This document shows, piece by piece, positions 12,001-22,838 of a DNA stretch of 64,000 nt. The stretch's first letter is position 1, and every line of letters starts with the position of its first letter. Both the position numbers and the translations under genes were made by a program. Location: assembly GCA_964035795.1 (NCBI GenBank), contig OZ038321.1:10606324-10670323 (forward strand), written 5' to 3'. Below the pieces are notes generated by a model. It saw only the letters and a list, made by a program, of their open reading frames with translations, did not search any database and was not told where the DNA came from. The stretch comes from Pterobdella sp. o SKG-2022. Its lineage: Eukaryota > Annelida > Clitellata > Hirudinida > Piscicolidae.

Positions 12001-13687
12001 CTTGCTGCTTCGCCGCTCTCCTAACGCCACAAGGTTTTTAAAGTTATTGGTCTTGTTGCTATGACTTGCGCTGAAATGAGATTTAAGTGAAGAAGGCTTA
12101 CGCAGTACCAGCCTCGCTTTATCGTTCTGGGAAGTCCGAACCAGCGGCAAGACATTGTCAAGACAGCTGTAGTTTAATCTGGATGCAGGAATCGCCTGAG
12201 ACTCGCTAATGCATCATGAAACCCTCCTAAGGGGCTTCGATCCTGATTTATCTTCGAGCTTTCTCCATTAGCCTTCTAACAAGAAGCTAATCAGCAAGGC
12301 AGCAAATATTTTTAACATCATTTTTACCATCATTGTTGCATCAGCCTTGAGTGCTTCTGTTATGATTCCGTCCGACCTGGCTGTTTTTTTTTCATTTTTT
12401 GATGGCAACCACAACTTCATCTTGGTTTGTTAAGAGGTTTTTTGAAGTTTTCTGTTCATTTTTCAGATTGTTTCGATCTGCAATACTTTACAGGCTTTTT
12501 TGTGGTGTCTAAAATATAAATTTTTTCACACAGTCTGACTTTTTTTGAGCTTAAGCTTTCTGACTATCAAAGCTATTCTGCATTCTTTCTAGTTTAATTT
12601 TTGTTTTTTTCTATTTTTATTAGAATGTTCATTTATATTTAACCTTCGTCTAGGTGGTTTGTTTTTCATTTGTCAAATATAATCTTTGCCCAACCAAATA
12701 ACAAAACCAAAATATCAGGCTATCGATACCTTTTACACAAGTCTTGTTATCCAAGTTATAAAATAGAAGTAGCATATAACTAAATTTGTCAATTTTAATG
12801 ACATTTAACGTTCATAATCGGAAAAGGGTTATAAATATTCACATAAAAATTTTAAGTTAAATTTAAAAAAAAAATTCAATTAAAATTGTAAATTTTAACA
12901 TTCAAAAGGATGACCGAACCAGATAGTGACAAAAGAGGATTTACAACAGCATCTTTGATGTTGTTTTCAAATGCACTCACTCACTACCATTATAATTTCA
13001 AAAACAGTGAAACTGGTAGCTTTAATATCGACGAAAAAAAAATGAAATTTCAAAATACTTTGAAACAATGTTTTAATGTTCTTGTATGCTTACCTGGTAG
13101 TTTTAGTATCTGGTTGCAAGAAAAAATTGATCAATCAAACGGAATTAAAGATGATAATGATGTCGTTGAAGTGATAAAATGCATGGATCTACTAAAATTA
13201 TCTGAACTCACAGATCTTAGAGTGTGTTTTTCAATCTTGTGTAAGGATGATTATTCACTCAATAATATCGAAAAAGAAAGTAAGAATAAAAGTTATTCAA
13301 ACGTAAGTTTGAGGATAAATGAAGCATTAAAAATTTTGCATGAGATAAATCCACCAAACAATCTTTTCCTGCTTTCTGATTTATTCTCAGAGCACATTCC
13401 TAAACATTTTTCTAATGCTTTTAACCGGTATGTTTTGCTTTACATTATCTAGTTATTTTACTTGAAGCATTTTCATATTTTCATCTCAATTTAGTATGTA
13501 TTTTATGAACCTAGTTTTTGGTGCTTTTTTTTTTACTAATGTCTCAAATAAATAACTCAGGTTAATGGTTGAAACAAGAAAAGAAACTTTGTTGCTAGAT
13601 CAGAGTTTAATAATTTCTGATTACCACAGTTTTTTGGAAGCCTCGTATACCACTACCAATGACTTGAGTGCCACCATTTTGAATTAA
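6012..13687 (+). CDS. Multi-exon protein-coding gene, function unknown
   Basis: Six candidate exons keep one frame: 6012-6211, 7924-7987, 8798-8874, 8950-9045, 12909-13427, 13561-13687. Every junction is GT...AG and every phase fits (2, 0, 2, 2, 2), giving about 358-360 codons ending with TAA at 13685 and an AATAAA at 13798. Exons 1-4 read as mostly helical, leucine-rich sequence (EWLNSNDDEHLELLDYLF; SLVELLTDLIIMCILADRK; SLARSLLMLAEKSNNPFISV), suggestive of an ARM/HEAT-like solenoid. Exon 5 (about 172 codons) starts MTEPDSDKRGF and could instead begin a separate two-exon gene. The first ATG is at 6018, directly after an AG, so earlier exons may exist. Introns 1 and 4 hold MITEs and LINE pieces. 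I do not recognise the family. Exons 5-6 are the surest part; the join across 9046-12908 is inferred from phase. Confidence 0.6.
6624..6645. other. Possible solitary piggyBac-like end
   Basis: TTAACCCATTAACACC resembles the ends of the element at 2721-5589 (TTAA then CCCA.TA). No matching right end was found nearby. It lies in intron 1 of the gene at 6012-13687. Confidence 0.3.
7078..7510. mobile_element. MITE-A copy in intron 1
   Basis: Arms at about 7110-7260 and 7380-7500 are inverted relative to each other and carry the MITE-A core (AACACGTAGA, AGTAAAACCTTGTCATAAT, GGTTTTACTTGTTGAAAATT). Both arms are preceded by ACATCGTATGTT (7081 and 7359), a motif also found beside MITE-B copies. Confidence 0.65.
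8074..8385. mobile_element. MITE-B copy in intron 2
   Basis: The left half (8080-8150) reads CATCAAATAAGAAGCATTTT ... TTTATTGAGATTTTCGATAA ... AAAACGTTAGCG. The right half (8310-8385) contains CCTCTTATTTGATGTTTTTC and the end motif CATACGATGTCTCTGAAAAG. This is the same organisation as the clean foldback at 22839-23055. The centre has been disrupted. Confidence 0.6.
9105..9360. repeat. REP-1 repeat copy, decayed
   Basis: It shares ordered blocks with 47030-47650 and 61900-62215: GGTTGACAGCAGT, ATTATTGAT, CCAACTTGAAATCAT, AAGATCCACCGTTCCCACAT, ATCATCCGCCAA and AATGACAACGATACCAGA. It lies in the large intron between exons 4 and 5 of the gene at 6012-13687. Confidence 0.65.
9350..9640. repeat. 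REP-2 repeat, copy 2
   Basis: It aligns with 1120-1560 (AATCAATTACGAT, ATTAACTTCA, GAAACAAAAGCAACC, ATTAAATCTGTGAT). It directly follows a REP-1 copy. The same order may occur near 1030-1120, where only short REP-1-like traces remain. Confidence 0.5.
10641..10860. mobile_element. MITE-A, compact palindrome
   Basis: The arms 10641-10725 and about 10771-10855 are near-perfect reverse complements: ATCATGAAGATTAATAAGAA ... AGTAAAACCTTGTC against GACAAGGTTTTACTTATTG ... CTTCATGATTTGAAG. The loop is about 45 bp and starts ATAGTTCATTAGCAAAG. This is the clearest copy of the family. It lies in the exon 4-5 intron. Confidence 0.8.
10925..11092 (+). pseudogene. LINE reverse-transcriptase C-terminal fragment
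   Basis: The frame from 10936 reads IGLGWKAFNSMFSMLCGKRH, then TCVRPVMTYGS. This is the post-RT segment of APE-type LINEs, where the motif normally continues into ETW. It is cut at 11092 by sequence of the MITE-A loop (AAACCTTGTCATAATTCATT), so the fragment sits between two pieces of MITE-A. Confidence 0.7.
11431..11745 (-). pseudogene. LINE APE endonuclease, N-terminal fragment
   Basis: On the minus strand this reads LASWNVRTLIDSSNSIRPEL, then, after one frameshift, IASLSETRFSDKMRLTKSGG and EIGFGFVIKNHIVKKL...LNDRLKTLKL. These are the opening motifs of an exonuclease-endonuclease-phosphatase type LINE endonuclease (WNVRTL, the ETR metal-binding Glu, GFGFVIK). The same type occurs at 25500-27720. 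The 11185-11290 stretch before it is REP-1-like (ATTATACTGCTGTACATGTC). Confidence 0.8.
11746..12440 (-). mobile_element. LINE-derived region upstream of the endonuclease
   Basis: This GC-richer stretch lies upstream of the endonuclease on the minus strand, and is probably that LINE's 5' part. Near 12290-12440 a short reverse-transcriptase lead-in can be read, with AADATMM-like residues and GRNHNRSTQG in shifted frames, so a second fragment may be joined here. Two long open frames on the + strand (11739-12064) lie opposite and have no recognisable content. Confidence 0.4.
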
Positions 13688-13979
13688 CTCAATATATCTA
13701 AGTTTAAAATTAAATGGAACGTACTTATAATTATTGCATTATATTTCATCTTTCATTATACTATCTCATTTATAATTACTTTCTAAATATAATGATCAAT
13801 AAAAGCTTCTATGTTAATAGTTTTATTCAACATTCTAAAAAGTGTTGAACCATTGTCGTTTTGATACATATAGAAGTACACTCGAAAATTTCTTGTGATT
13901 AACAAAAAATCAGACAGTTTTAAAAAAAATCAATTTTAAAAATAAAGTAAAGAATCATCCAAATATATTTGAATAGATT

Positions 13980-14090
13980 GTAACGAAAAACATCAAATAA
14001 GAAGAATTTTTAATACATTTATTGAGAATCGGAAGCTATAATTTTTGATAAGTTTAGCCTTATTATAAAACGTTCGCTAACATTTGAATA
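13980..14090. repeat. MITE-B half copy
   Basis: The sequence GTAACGAAAAACATCAAATA, then ATACATTTATTGAGA, then TTTGATAAGTTTAGCCTTAT and AAAACGTT matches one arm of the foldback at 22839-23055. Confidence 0.65.
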
Positions 14091-14269
14091 GACTTAAAAA
14101 TTAAAAAAAATTTGTTGCTGATAGTTGTTCGTCGATACCTTTTCGAATGTGACTGGCAACATAAGTTATATGAAAAAAAAAATTTTAATATAATTAGTTA
14201 GCAGGGAAAAATGTTTATTCTGATTTTACAAAGATATGAAATTGATGATAAAATGAGCCAAAAAATATT

Positions 14270-14292
14270 TAATATATATATATATATATATA
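14270..14292. repeat. TA dinucleotide microsatellite
   Basis: A short (TA)n run at the 3' edge of the LINE tail that follows; it may derive from the element's simple-repeat tail. Confidence 0.8.
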
Positions 14293-14293
14293 T

Positions 14294-15320
14294 ATGCTCG
14301 TCTTCAAGTATTGCCATTGCTTTGCAAGCAGTTTCTGGCTTGAAGATGGCTTTTCAAACCCGCAGAGAACTTGCACATCTTTCCACAATTGCCATATATG
14401 TGAAAAGATTCGAAATTGGAAATATGAACTTTTTCGTGCCTTTTCACGCGTTTCACACCTTTGCAAACTTCTCCAAAAATGATAAAAATAGTGCTATATG
14501 GCATTGGGAAAATATAATTCTGATGTATAGTGTGCACTGAGCTGATTTTCTCATGCTTGGCCGTGAAAACACGATGTCGATGGGACCTTAAATGACTCAG
14601 AAAACCCGCCCTGCTCAAACATGGTCTTCCTCATTGACCGCACGTTAGTTCTGTTACATGCTCAGTGATGTTTCCTTTCCAGAGATCGCGTTTAAGCGTA
14701 GCGTGTTCCAGTCTACTTTTCTCAAAACAACCGGTTGCTTTAAAAATTACTTTCCTCCAAATTAATCTGTTTTGCACTTGCATCTCCCATGATTCCGGAG
14801 TTTGTGCCGCATTTTTTGAAGGTTTGTTTAAAGCAATCTGAATCGTTTTTTGGGTTTTGGAGCCAATCATTTACCATCAGTAAGTTGTCCATAAAATATT
14901 CGCTTTAAAATCGGTTCGTTGGGCAATCTTTCTAAGTGTCCGCTCTATCTGAGCTGTTGCTCGAAAATCAGAACTTCGATGCTACAGATATTTGCTATCT
15001 TAAGTATTTCGGTGTCGCTGATGTGCATCTGCCAGAATCTTACGCAGACACTGTTGGTGAAAACGCTCAAGTTGTTTCAAGTTCCTACTAGATGTGTTTC
15101 ACTAGCATAAAGACAGTTAGAACAAACGCATTATAAACTTTAACCTTCGTGCGTTTAGAGATACCATGGCGACTCCAAAGACGCTTATGCAAGATGCCAA
15201 ATGCGTAGCTGGCTTTACTTATTATTAAGCACACCTCATCAATGGAAGCAATTGAGAGTACTGCCAAGATATACAAGCTTTGTCCGTAGACATAGATGGA
15301 TGGCTCGACATATGTTTTTC
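14294..15320 (-). mobile_element. LINE 3' portion with C2H2-finger-like tail
   Basis: On the minus strand the order is: post-RT segment (about 15276-15120; ASYAFGILHKRLW, KVKVYNAFVLT); a C-terminal block (about 14870-14640; PESWEMQVQNRLIWRKVI); then two or three zinc-finger-like units (about 14640-14300), seen as CLSRAGFLSHLRSHRHRV and CGKMCKFSAGLKSHLQ. Related LINE polyproteins commonly end in such C2H2 fingers. Frameshifts and stops separate the blocks. The last 220 bp recur at 42960-43190. Confidence 0.75.
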
Positions 15321-15559
15321 AAAAAGTTGGTTGGTACATCAAAACAGTTTTCTTCAACCCTGTGCACGCAGCTTCAAAGGAATCCATCATGTGCATTTCC
15401 ATCTCGTTGTGGCTCAGCAAAGCTCAGTCGTCCGCGTAAAGCAATTCACGTATCACGCTTATCATTGTTTTAGTGATGGCAGTGAAACGTTTGATGTTAA
15501 AAAACTTACCAGTGGTTCGATAGTGAATATAAACGCCTTCAATACAGTCCTTTGAAGCT

Positions 15560-16527
15560 AATTAAAAAACCATAGAAAAATAAAGCGCAAAAAGTTTTGG
15601 AGCTAGTATATCTCCTGCTTAAGACCCATTGTTACAGTGAAAGGTGTTTGCCCCCGATATTCAGCGTAGTTTTGCATTTCAATCAATCAGTTATTCTGCC
15701 ATCGGCAGGTTCCTCAAATCAGGTGCTTCCATCTTCTTCTAGCCTTTCTCTTGAGTGCCATTCAGCATTTTCTTTTTCATTCTTCTTCTTGGTCGTTTTC
15801 CTTCTATCCGTCCTTCTAAGGCGATTCTCATCGAACTTTCGTGACGCAGAGTGTGGTCTCTGCATCTGGATTTTTTTCTTTTTGTATGCGTCATCAATCC
15901 TTTGCTTTCATTAATCCGGCTTAAGACTTCTTCATTGGTCAGCTTGTCGGTCCACTTCACTTTCTCCATTTTCCTTCAGACCCACATTTCCATAGCTTTC
16001 AATCTTTTCTTGTCTGACTTGTTAATTGTCCACGTTTCTGCTCCATATGTCGTCACACTCCACACCAGGGTTTTGACCAGCTTCTTCTTGGTCGCTTGTC
16101 TGAGTCCACCTGTAAGGATTGGTTATGAAATCTTCACATCTCGTGGCATTTCTTTTCTTTTCCAGAGGCACTAATAAACTTTTTTTAAAATCTGATTGTC
16201 ATACTCCCCCTTCATAAGTTTTTTACACAGCTTTATAAATTGGTTCAATAGTTCACCAAGTAAAGCATGTAGAAATTCTGCAGATATGCCATCACATCTC
16301 TCTGCCTTCTTCCTACCCAACCTTCTTATTGCCTCTTCTATTTCACTGGTAATCAACCTGGATCTCAGAGCAGCTCCATCTACACGTGATTGATCTTCCA
16401 GTACTGGTAACCCAGCAAGTACTTGAAGGCATGCCGTGGTAGAGGGTAAGCGAGAACAAAGTAAACCAAGAAATCCATGGTCCCAATTATTAAGCCTGAA
16501 AAACCTCAGAAGAATGTAGCCAAACAT
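15560..16527 (-). mobile_element. LINE fragments: pre-RT region and C-terminal region
   Basis: The frame 16171-16527 (minus) contains LITSEIEEAIRRLGRKKAE and CDGISAEFLH, the lead-in to a LINE reverse transcriptase. The frame 15739-15969 (minus) contains WTDKLTNEEVLSRI, then RCRDHTLRHESSM and LEGRIEGKRPRRRM, the end of such a polyprotein. The catalytic RT core between them is missing, so this is an internally deleted copy. It lies upstream of the finger-tailed LINE at 14294-15320 in the same orientation. Confidence 0.72.
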
Positions 16528-16529
16528 GA

Positions 16530-17620
16530 ACTAGCCCAAAACGAAAGAATGTGGAGAAGAGCCATTTGAGACCCCGTCCAAACCACGCTAGCGCGGAAAC
16601 GGACGCAAAACGATGATGATGATGATGTTCAAAGTGTGTTTGCTCTTTATGCTTCACTAGATTGTTTTTTTATTAAAACTTAATGTTGCATAGATCACAA
16701 TGGAATACGACGCTGGCATGGAATGATTTTGGATATACATCTAATAAAAATCTTCTTTAAAAATAATTTTAAAATCAAACTTTTTTTTACTGTTTGAGGA
16801 TGTTTTACTGTCATATGCTTCTTCAAACCTTTTTCAGTGGTGCAAACTTTTTGACGTACGAAAAATTCTAAATTCCCTCAACTTTCTCACGTAATTTTGT
16901 AAAATCCGTAAATATTTAAACACTCTGTTACATTAATGTTTCTAAAATAAATGATGTATAAATAAAATTAATAAATGATGTAATTTAATAAAGGATGTAA
17001 TTAATAGACCTTTTCACGTGATTTTTGTAAAATCCGTGAATATTTAAACATTCTGATACATTAATGTTTTTGTAAAAAAAGTAACATTTTTCGGCTACTT
17101 TCACTTTCGAAAAAAGGCTTCCTTAGCGGGAGAAACAGAAAAACTCTTCACTTTACAAAACAACGCTTTCTTAGCGGAAGAAAGAGCGAGAGAAATGGAA
17201 TGACCAAATACTGAAAAAATTCAAACAAAGCCTATGATTGGTCCAAATCTGCTTCCTTCCTATTCGTTATTGGAAAAAGATAAGCTTTCATTTTAATTCT
17301 AACGTGAACTTTTTTCAGGTCTAATTTAGTTGATCTATATTTTTATTATTTTTTTTTATTTAAATTTTTTTGATGTTCAATATTTATGCTTTTTTATTGC
17401 TATTGTGTTTGCTTTACTTTTTTTTCTATTTTTTTTTTGATTTTTTGGATATTGTGTATTTTTATGTTTCCTAAGTTATTTGTTTCAAATATTTCTGTTT
17501 TTGAAAAATTTATCTTCAGCTTGAAGTTGAACTCTTTTTTAGGTACAATGTTTTGTATATTTTCTAATGTTGGCTTATCTGAAGAGTAAAAATTTTGATC
17601 CGTTAGCAGAATTAAACATT
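16530..17620. other. Intergenic region without a supported gene
   Basis: AT-rich sequence. The only structure noticed is duplication: CGTGAATATTTAAACA-type blocks at 16905 and 17035, and CTTCCTTAGCGGGAGAAA against CTTTCTTAGCGGAAGAAA at 17110 and 17165. The frame at 17386-17589 is low-complexity and not convincing. Confidence 0.5.
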
Positions 17621-17710
17621 TTTCGATGGCTGAACTTATCGATAAGAATCTTAGTTCTCATGACATCTCCAAACTTTCTAAGCATACGAGATATGATATA
17701 AACAACTTTT

Positions 17711-17926
17711 ATGAAACAATATCTTTTGAGTCTACTTACTAACGAATTTCACCATGAACTAAAAAAACAAGATTCGTCGTATAAACGGCTTCAAACTGAA
17801 AATTCTTATATTGAAAACCAAGTGCTACGAAGAACACTCTCTAAGAGTCAATCGAAACCGTCACTTCCCTTTCAACCAAGAAACTTAAAACAATTTTTTC
17901 ACTATTTTTATTTTATGGATGTATAA
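17711..17926 (+). CDS. Small hypothetical ORF, possible exon
   Basis: A 71-codon frame upstream of the T-box gene. It is rich in charged and polar residues (EFHHELKKQDSSYKRLQTEN; VLRRTLSKSQSKPSLPF) and looks more protein-like than the surrounding frames. No splice partner, signal peptide or known domain was found. The overlapping frame at 17625 (MAELIDKNLSSHDISKL) is an alternative. Either could be a decayed exon or chance. Confidence 0.25.
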   Translation: MKQYLLSLLTNEFHHELKKQDSSYKRLQTENSYIENQVLRRTLSKSQSKPSLPFQPRNLKQFFHYFYFMDV

Positions 17927-18422
17927 TATAGAATTTTCAAATTTTTTTGAACTCCCAAATAGGTAAATTAGATTAAATCTACAAAAACTTCAAAAATATG
18001 TACTACATAATAGTCATAAATTTTCATTGACCGAAAATTTCGTGTTCACATTCAGAGTTTAAATAACAAATATTGATAACTTAAACTGAAAAGTATATGG
18101 AATAGTTTCATAGCAGCATCCTTGAAATTATTATATATTTCTCATCATCCAATAATAAAACAGTCTGGTGAAACCACGCCTAACGTTTTTGGATTGATTG
18201 TTTCAGTTAAATTATATTTCTATATAATTATATATACTTTATTTTTCTACTATATATAATCATGTGAGTTCCGTGAAAGTTAAAAAAACATCTTTTAATG
18301 TTTGAGTGTCGTAACTTGTTTTCAACTTTGAAAAACCGAATTCTACAAATAGAATACTGATCTAACTTTTAAATATCAATTTTTTCCTCTATAAGGTAGT
18401 TTGAAGTTTTTTTTACTTACTA

Positions 18423-20007
18423 ATGACTAGTTTCAACAATAACTATCTATTATCTCACGAGCATGAAAATCTTCATAAACCGTTGTCATGGCATCATAAA
18501 CATCAGTTTTCACCTTACGTTCTGGGTCAGCAATACGCAGATAATAAAATGAATGAAGGCATCTCTAAAAATAGTTCCTATGCTTACCAAAAAACAGATA
18601 CTCACCAATTATACCCATTTCAGGTTTATGAAAAAAATTTGAGTAATGATGTTAAAAGTAATTTTATAAGCTATCCATATTATAATTTTGAATCTTCTTT
18701 TTCTAAAACTTCTATACAAAAACCGTTCAATACATTTCTTTGTTCTTCACAATACCTTCCAACTCAATACCCAATGGATCAGCTTTTAACCAATGTTAAT
18801 TCATCATATAAATGCTCTTACTACAACGAAACTTTCAACCCATTTGCTATTTTTGATACAATTGGAAGAGATAAAACTACTGTTCAACTAAAAAACAATG
18901 TTTTATGGAATAAGTTTCATCAAGTTGGAAATGAAATGGTAATCACTAAAACTGGCAGGTAAAAAAATAACCTGTTTTCAGTAATTGGTTGATGATATGT
19001 TAGAATAAATTAAAAAATGTTAAAAAAGCTTATTTCTGGTTTTCATCATAATTTATAAATATATTTTCAAGAACATATATAATATAAATATTTTAATAAA
19101 TTCAGGCGCATGTTTCCTCCTTTGGAACTCTCTCTACAAAATCTTCATCCGCATTCAACCTATGCCCTAATAGTTGAAGTAATCAGCTGCGATCACTTTC
19201 GTTATCGCTACCAAAATTTTGAATGGCGTGCTACAAATGTTGAAATATATGAAGACAATGTTGTTGCAAACGAGAAAAACAACTTTGAGTTTGATCGATT
19301 AAAAAGTTGTGATGAGAAATCAAAAAAGTACGAATTCACTGATAAAAGGGCCTATATTCATCCTGATTCGCCATTATTAGGGCGTGAATGGATGAAAAGA
19401 AGTGAAAAAGGTGTTCTTATTAATAAGATCAAGTTTAGTAATTGTACGTCTAAAGGAAACGATAAGGTATTCTCGAGTTGTTATAAATACCAAATAAAAT
19501 CAATATACTACGAGTTTGATGCTCAAAAATTATAAGCTAAAATAATGTATAAAGATATATAATTTTACCCATTTATTTCAGGTTCAGTTAAAGTCTATGC
19601 ATCGTTATATTCTTCAAGTTCAAGTAGTACAGCTAGATGATGAATGCTCAAAAGAAAACTCGATGTTTCATAAAGAAAATAATATTGGAAATAGATGCAA
19701 CTTGTTAAATAGCGAAAGTACGTTTATTTTAAGTAAAATAGATGTAAGAAAGTGTTTAAATGAAATCTTGGATAAAACCATCAAAAATCGTTGTCAAAAT
19801 TTTGGCAAAAATTACAGTGGCAAAATAAAACCTCGAGTGGTATGCACTGTACTTTTCCCAGAAACGGAATTCATTGCTGTTACAGCGTACCAAAATGACT
19901 TGATTACACAACTGAAAATCAACAACAACCCATTTGCAAACGGTTTTAGAAAAAATGCTGATAATTGTATAGGATTCAAAAACTATAAAAAAATTCACAA
20001 AAGATGA
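18423..20007 (+). CDS. T-box transcription factor (divergent)
   Basis: Three exons: 18423-18958, 19106-19466, 19582-20007, with introns of 147 and 115 bp, GT...AG throughout, giving about 440 aa. Residues 1-150 are rich in Tyr, Asn, Gln and His. The T-box starts near residue 160 ([20 protein letters not shown], with MFPP across intron 1), then [22 protein letters not shown], and [20 protein letters not shown] with NNPFANGFR at the end. These are the DNA-binding and minor-groove helices of the family; the protein should act in the nucleus. Two inserts interrupt the domain: about 25 residues before [10 protein letters not shown] and about 55 between LQVQVVQL and the FPETEF block. Only about 20 residues follow the domain, so the usual C-terminal effector region is missing. 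The domain mixes features of several T-box classes (VEVIS resembles Eomes/Tbr; FHQ.G.EMVITK.GRRMFPP resembles Tbx2/3), so I give no symbol. Confidence 0.95.
18959..19105 (+). other. T-box gene intron 1
   Basis: GTAAAA donor and TTCAG acceptor. The join restores GRRMFPP, which is invariant in T-box proteins, so the boundaries are reliable. It interrupts the domain just after the EMVITK strand. Confidence 0.93.
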
Positions 20008-20214
20008 GTGAAAAAAAAGTTGATTTATAGCACAAAATTGATTTAATTAGATTTTCAATTAATTTTTATTTTTTGACACTAATTTTGTATATATTACTAT
20101 AAATTAGTTTGAAGCAAAATTAAAAACTTTTAATATATCGATGTATGTTTGAATTATTTATTCTTGGTTTTTGTATTTTGATGTATGAATTGCAGTTTAA
20201 AGATTTTCTAACTC

Positions 20215-20220
20215 AATAAA
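20215..20220 (+). terminator. Polyadenylation signal of the T-box gene
   Basis: AATAAA about 208 bases after the T-box stop codon, with no nearer copy of the hexamer. Confidence 0.5.
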
Positions 20221-20224
20221 CTTT

Positions 20225-21700
20225 GACATCTTGTATTAACATTTTGTAAAATTAAACAAACAGCTCTTTGTTATTCAGATTTATTCTGTTACTCAAAAAA
20301 ATAATTTTACTTTTGTTAACAATTTAATTCTTTCGATTCAATAACTCTTTAGCTAATTAATTCATATAAAATTTTTTATACCTAAAAGAAATTTTTTTAA
20401 TGAAAAAAATTTTGCTCAAAGTTTCATAAATTAATTTTTTTTAAATAAAACAATTTATAGGCATTCAAACTTTCACATCTACCGTGAGCTTTTAATACAT
20501 TATGTAAGTTAGTTTTTTAGAGATAATATGCTTTTTAAATAACTTCACTTCCTTATAGACCTTGCTATAGAATTTTTTTTCAAAACCTTAATTTTTAAAA
20601 TTTCGACAATGATAAATTTATTGAAACTCATAGAATTTTTGCTTCTTAATAAATGTATTATAAACTTCATTTATTCGGAAATTTTGTTTGAATATTATTT
20701 ATCAAAAATATATTAAATGCTTCCGAAAAATAGTGATTCTTAAAAAATCTTAACTTTGAAAAAAAACACGAGTTTTATTTAGAACTTACTAAAGATAAAA
20801 ATTTGAAGTTTAAAACTAGAGATTAGTACTTTCTAACTTATTTGCATTACAATGCATTTCATTAAAACTGTAAGCCGCATATATAGATTTTAATGATTTA
20901 ACTTGATCCCTTCCTTTTAGATTAAATATGAAAGTGACAAAATCAACACGAAGTTGATCGTGATTAGAATGATGATATAACAGAAGATAAAAGCGATAAT
21001 AATGATAGGATTAATAAATTTTTTCATGAAATTGCTAGTAACATATACACTGACAATTAGAACTAACAAAAAGGTTTTATGAATGGTCAAAAGTTTTGGA
21101 GCACTGCATTTTAATGGAGCTAGAAAACAAAATTCGTAATTCATTAAAAATTTTATTAGACGATTCGCAATCTGCCTACAACACATTAATGTTGATTTCT
21201 ATAGATAATTCACAATACGATTTTGAATTTTATATTACCGTTGTTTATGGAGATTACTAACACATTTGAATAAATGTGTCTATTATTATTATTGTGCTTT
21301 CTCACAGCTAAGTCGGTTATGGATTTGGTACCGAACTTTTTACAAAAGCCTAGGGTCACCAAAATCTATTTTTCTTGACTCCTTTTCAGCCCTTTTCTCA
21401 AAATAAACCCCCTACCTAGTTAGACTGTTTTTTGTATTGTTTCAAGAGATACCCCAATAAGTTCAAGATGACAAGTTAATTTATTTGTTATTGTTCCTAA
21501 AGCACCTATTATCACAAAAACTATTGTTTTTTTTATTTTCCAAAAGCTGGGTATTTTTTTGGTCAATTTTTAGTATTAAAACATAATTGGAGAACTAGAT
21601 TTTTATGCTTTATCTATAAAAGAATGAACAAGAAAAATAATTTTATGTGCATTAGGCAAAATTGTAACAATATACATATACATATGTTTATATAAAAAAG
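20225..21700. other. Intergenic AT-rich region
   Basis: No gene supported. The 89-codon minus frame at 20917-21186 is hydrophobic (LLVLIVSVYVTSNF; IIIIAFIFCYIIIL) but without a recognisable family or splice signals; AT-rich DNA yields such frames easily. Confidence 0.4.
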
Positions 21701-21711
21701 CTATAATTTCC

Positions 21712-21872
21712 AATAAATATAGCTTTAGCATGCTAAAGTTTTATGATAAGGCTATACTCATCGAAAATTATAGCTTTTCTTTTAAATAACTGTATGAATC
21801 TTCAATTGATGTTTTTAAAGTTTAATTGCTGTACAAAACATACATAAGATGTCTCTGAAAAATATACATATG
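21712..21872. mobile_element. MITE-B copy, partly decayed
   Basis: It contains GATAAGGCTATACTCATCGA, AAAATTATAGCTTTT and the end motif ACATAAGATGTCTCTGAAAAA. It also carries a 16-bp palindrome, CTTTAGCATGCTAAAG (21721-21736). Confidence 0.6.
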
Positions 21873-22838
21873 TATACTCAAATTTAGAAAAGGTAAATTT
21901 AAACTTTGTATCTATAAATCTTTGTATCTAGAAATCAAAAAGTTGAATTTGTCGAAAATTTTAGTTTTTTGAAAAAAATATATGTATCTAAAATCTTCCT
22001 CATTTTAAGATAAAAATCAAAAAAAAATACTCTTGTCTTGCGAAGGGATAGCTAGGTTTCCATTTTTTACCTCTTCTTTTAGGTATTTAAAACCTTTTTC
22101 TCTATGTTTGTCAAGTTGTTGAATATTTTTTCTATTTTATTAATTGTATTGTGTAGAATATTGGATACGAATTTTCTCAATTTCTCTTCTTTTTCTGGGT
22201 AACCTGCGAGTTATAGGTTTTGGGAGGTTTTTTCAGTCAAAGATATTATGTCCATATACGGTACAGATTTTTGAGCTAATGCAAATTTGGGACCTTTGTT
22301 TTGTTTTCAAAGAATATCGGTTCATGAGAAATTGTGAAATAACTTCACGTGTTCGACATCGTTTCAGAAAAATTGTTTGGTTTCTCAATAAGCAGTATTT
22401 GAGTTTCAAATGTTTGCAGGTAGAAATAGATTTGTAGAGACCAGCCTCATACTTTTTGAAAAAATATATGTGCCTGAAATCGTCCTCATTTTACGATAAA
22501 AATTATTAAAATTAAATTGAAACTATACAACTTTGCATTGAATTTTAATTTTTCGACCTCTTATTACGAATTTTAATTGAACATTTAATTTTACCACAAT
22601 GGATTTATTCAAGTATTAAGTATCTATATCTAATCCTTTATATTTATATCTTCAATTATTAAAATTAATTCTAACCACGAATTATTTTAACTGAATTTAA
22701 TTTCAAATACAAATTTAAAACAAAAAATAAATTTTATTGCATTTTTTTATTCACAGCATTAAAAAATTATTTTAAATACCATAATAACCTGGGTTTATGT
22801 TATGTTTAATTTGTGTATCACATATAATGTCTTCTCTT

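Noticed and set aside
11739..12064. Two + strand ORFs of 71 and 81 codons in GC-richer DNA
   Set aside because: They lie opposite a LINE 5' region and show no domain or splice context.
20917..21186. Hydrophobic 89-codon minus ORF as a membrane protein
   Set aside because: No family motif, no splice sites or poly(A) signal; AT-rich DNA readily gives Ile/Phe-rich frames.
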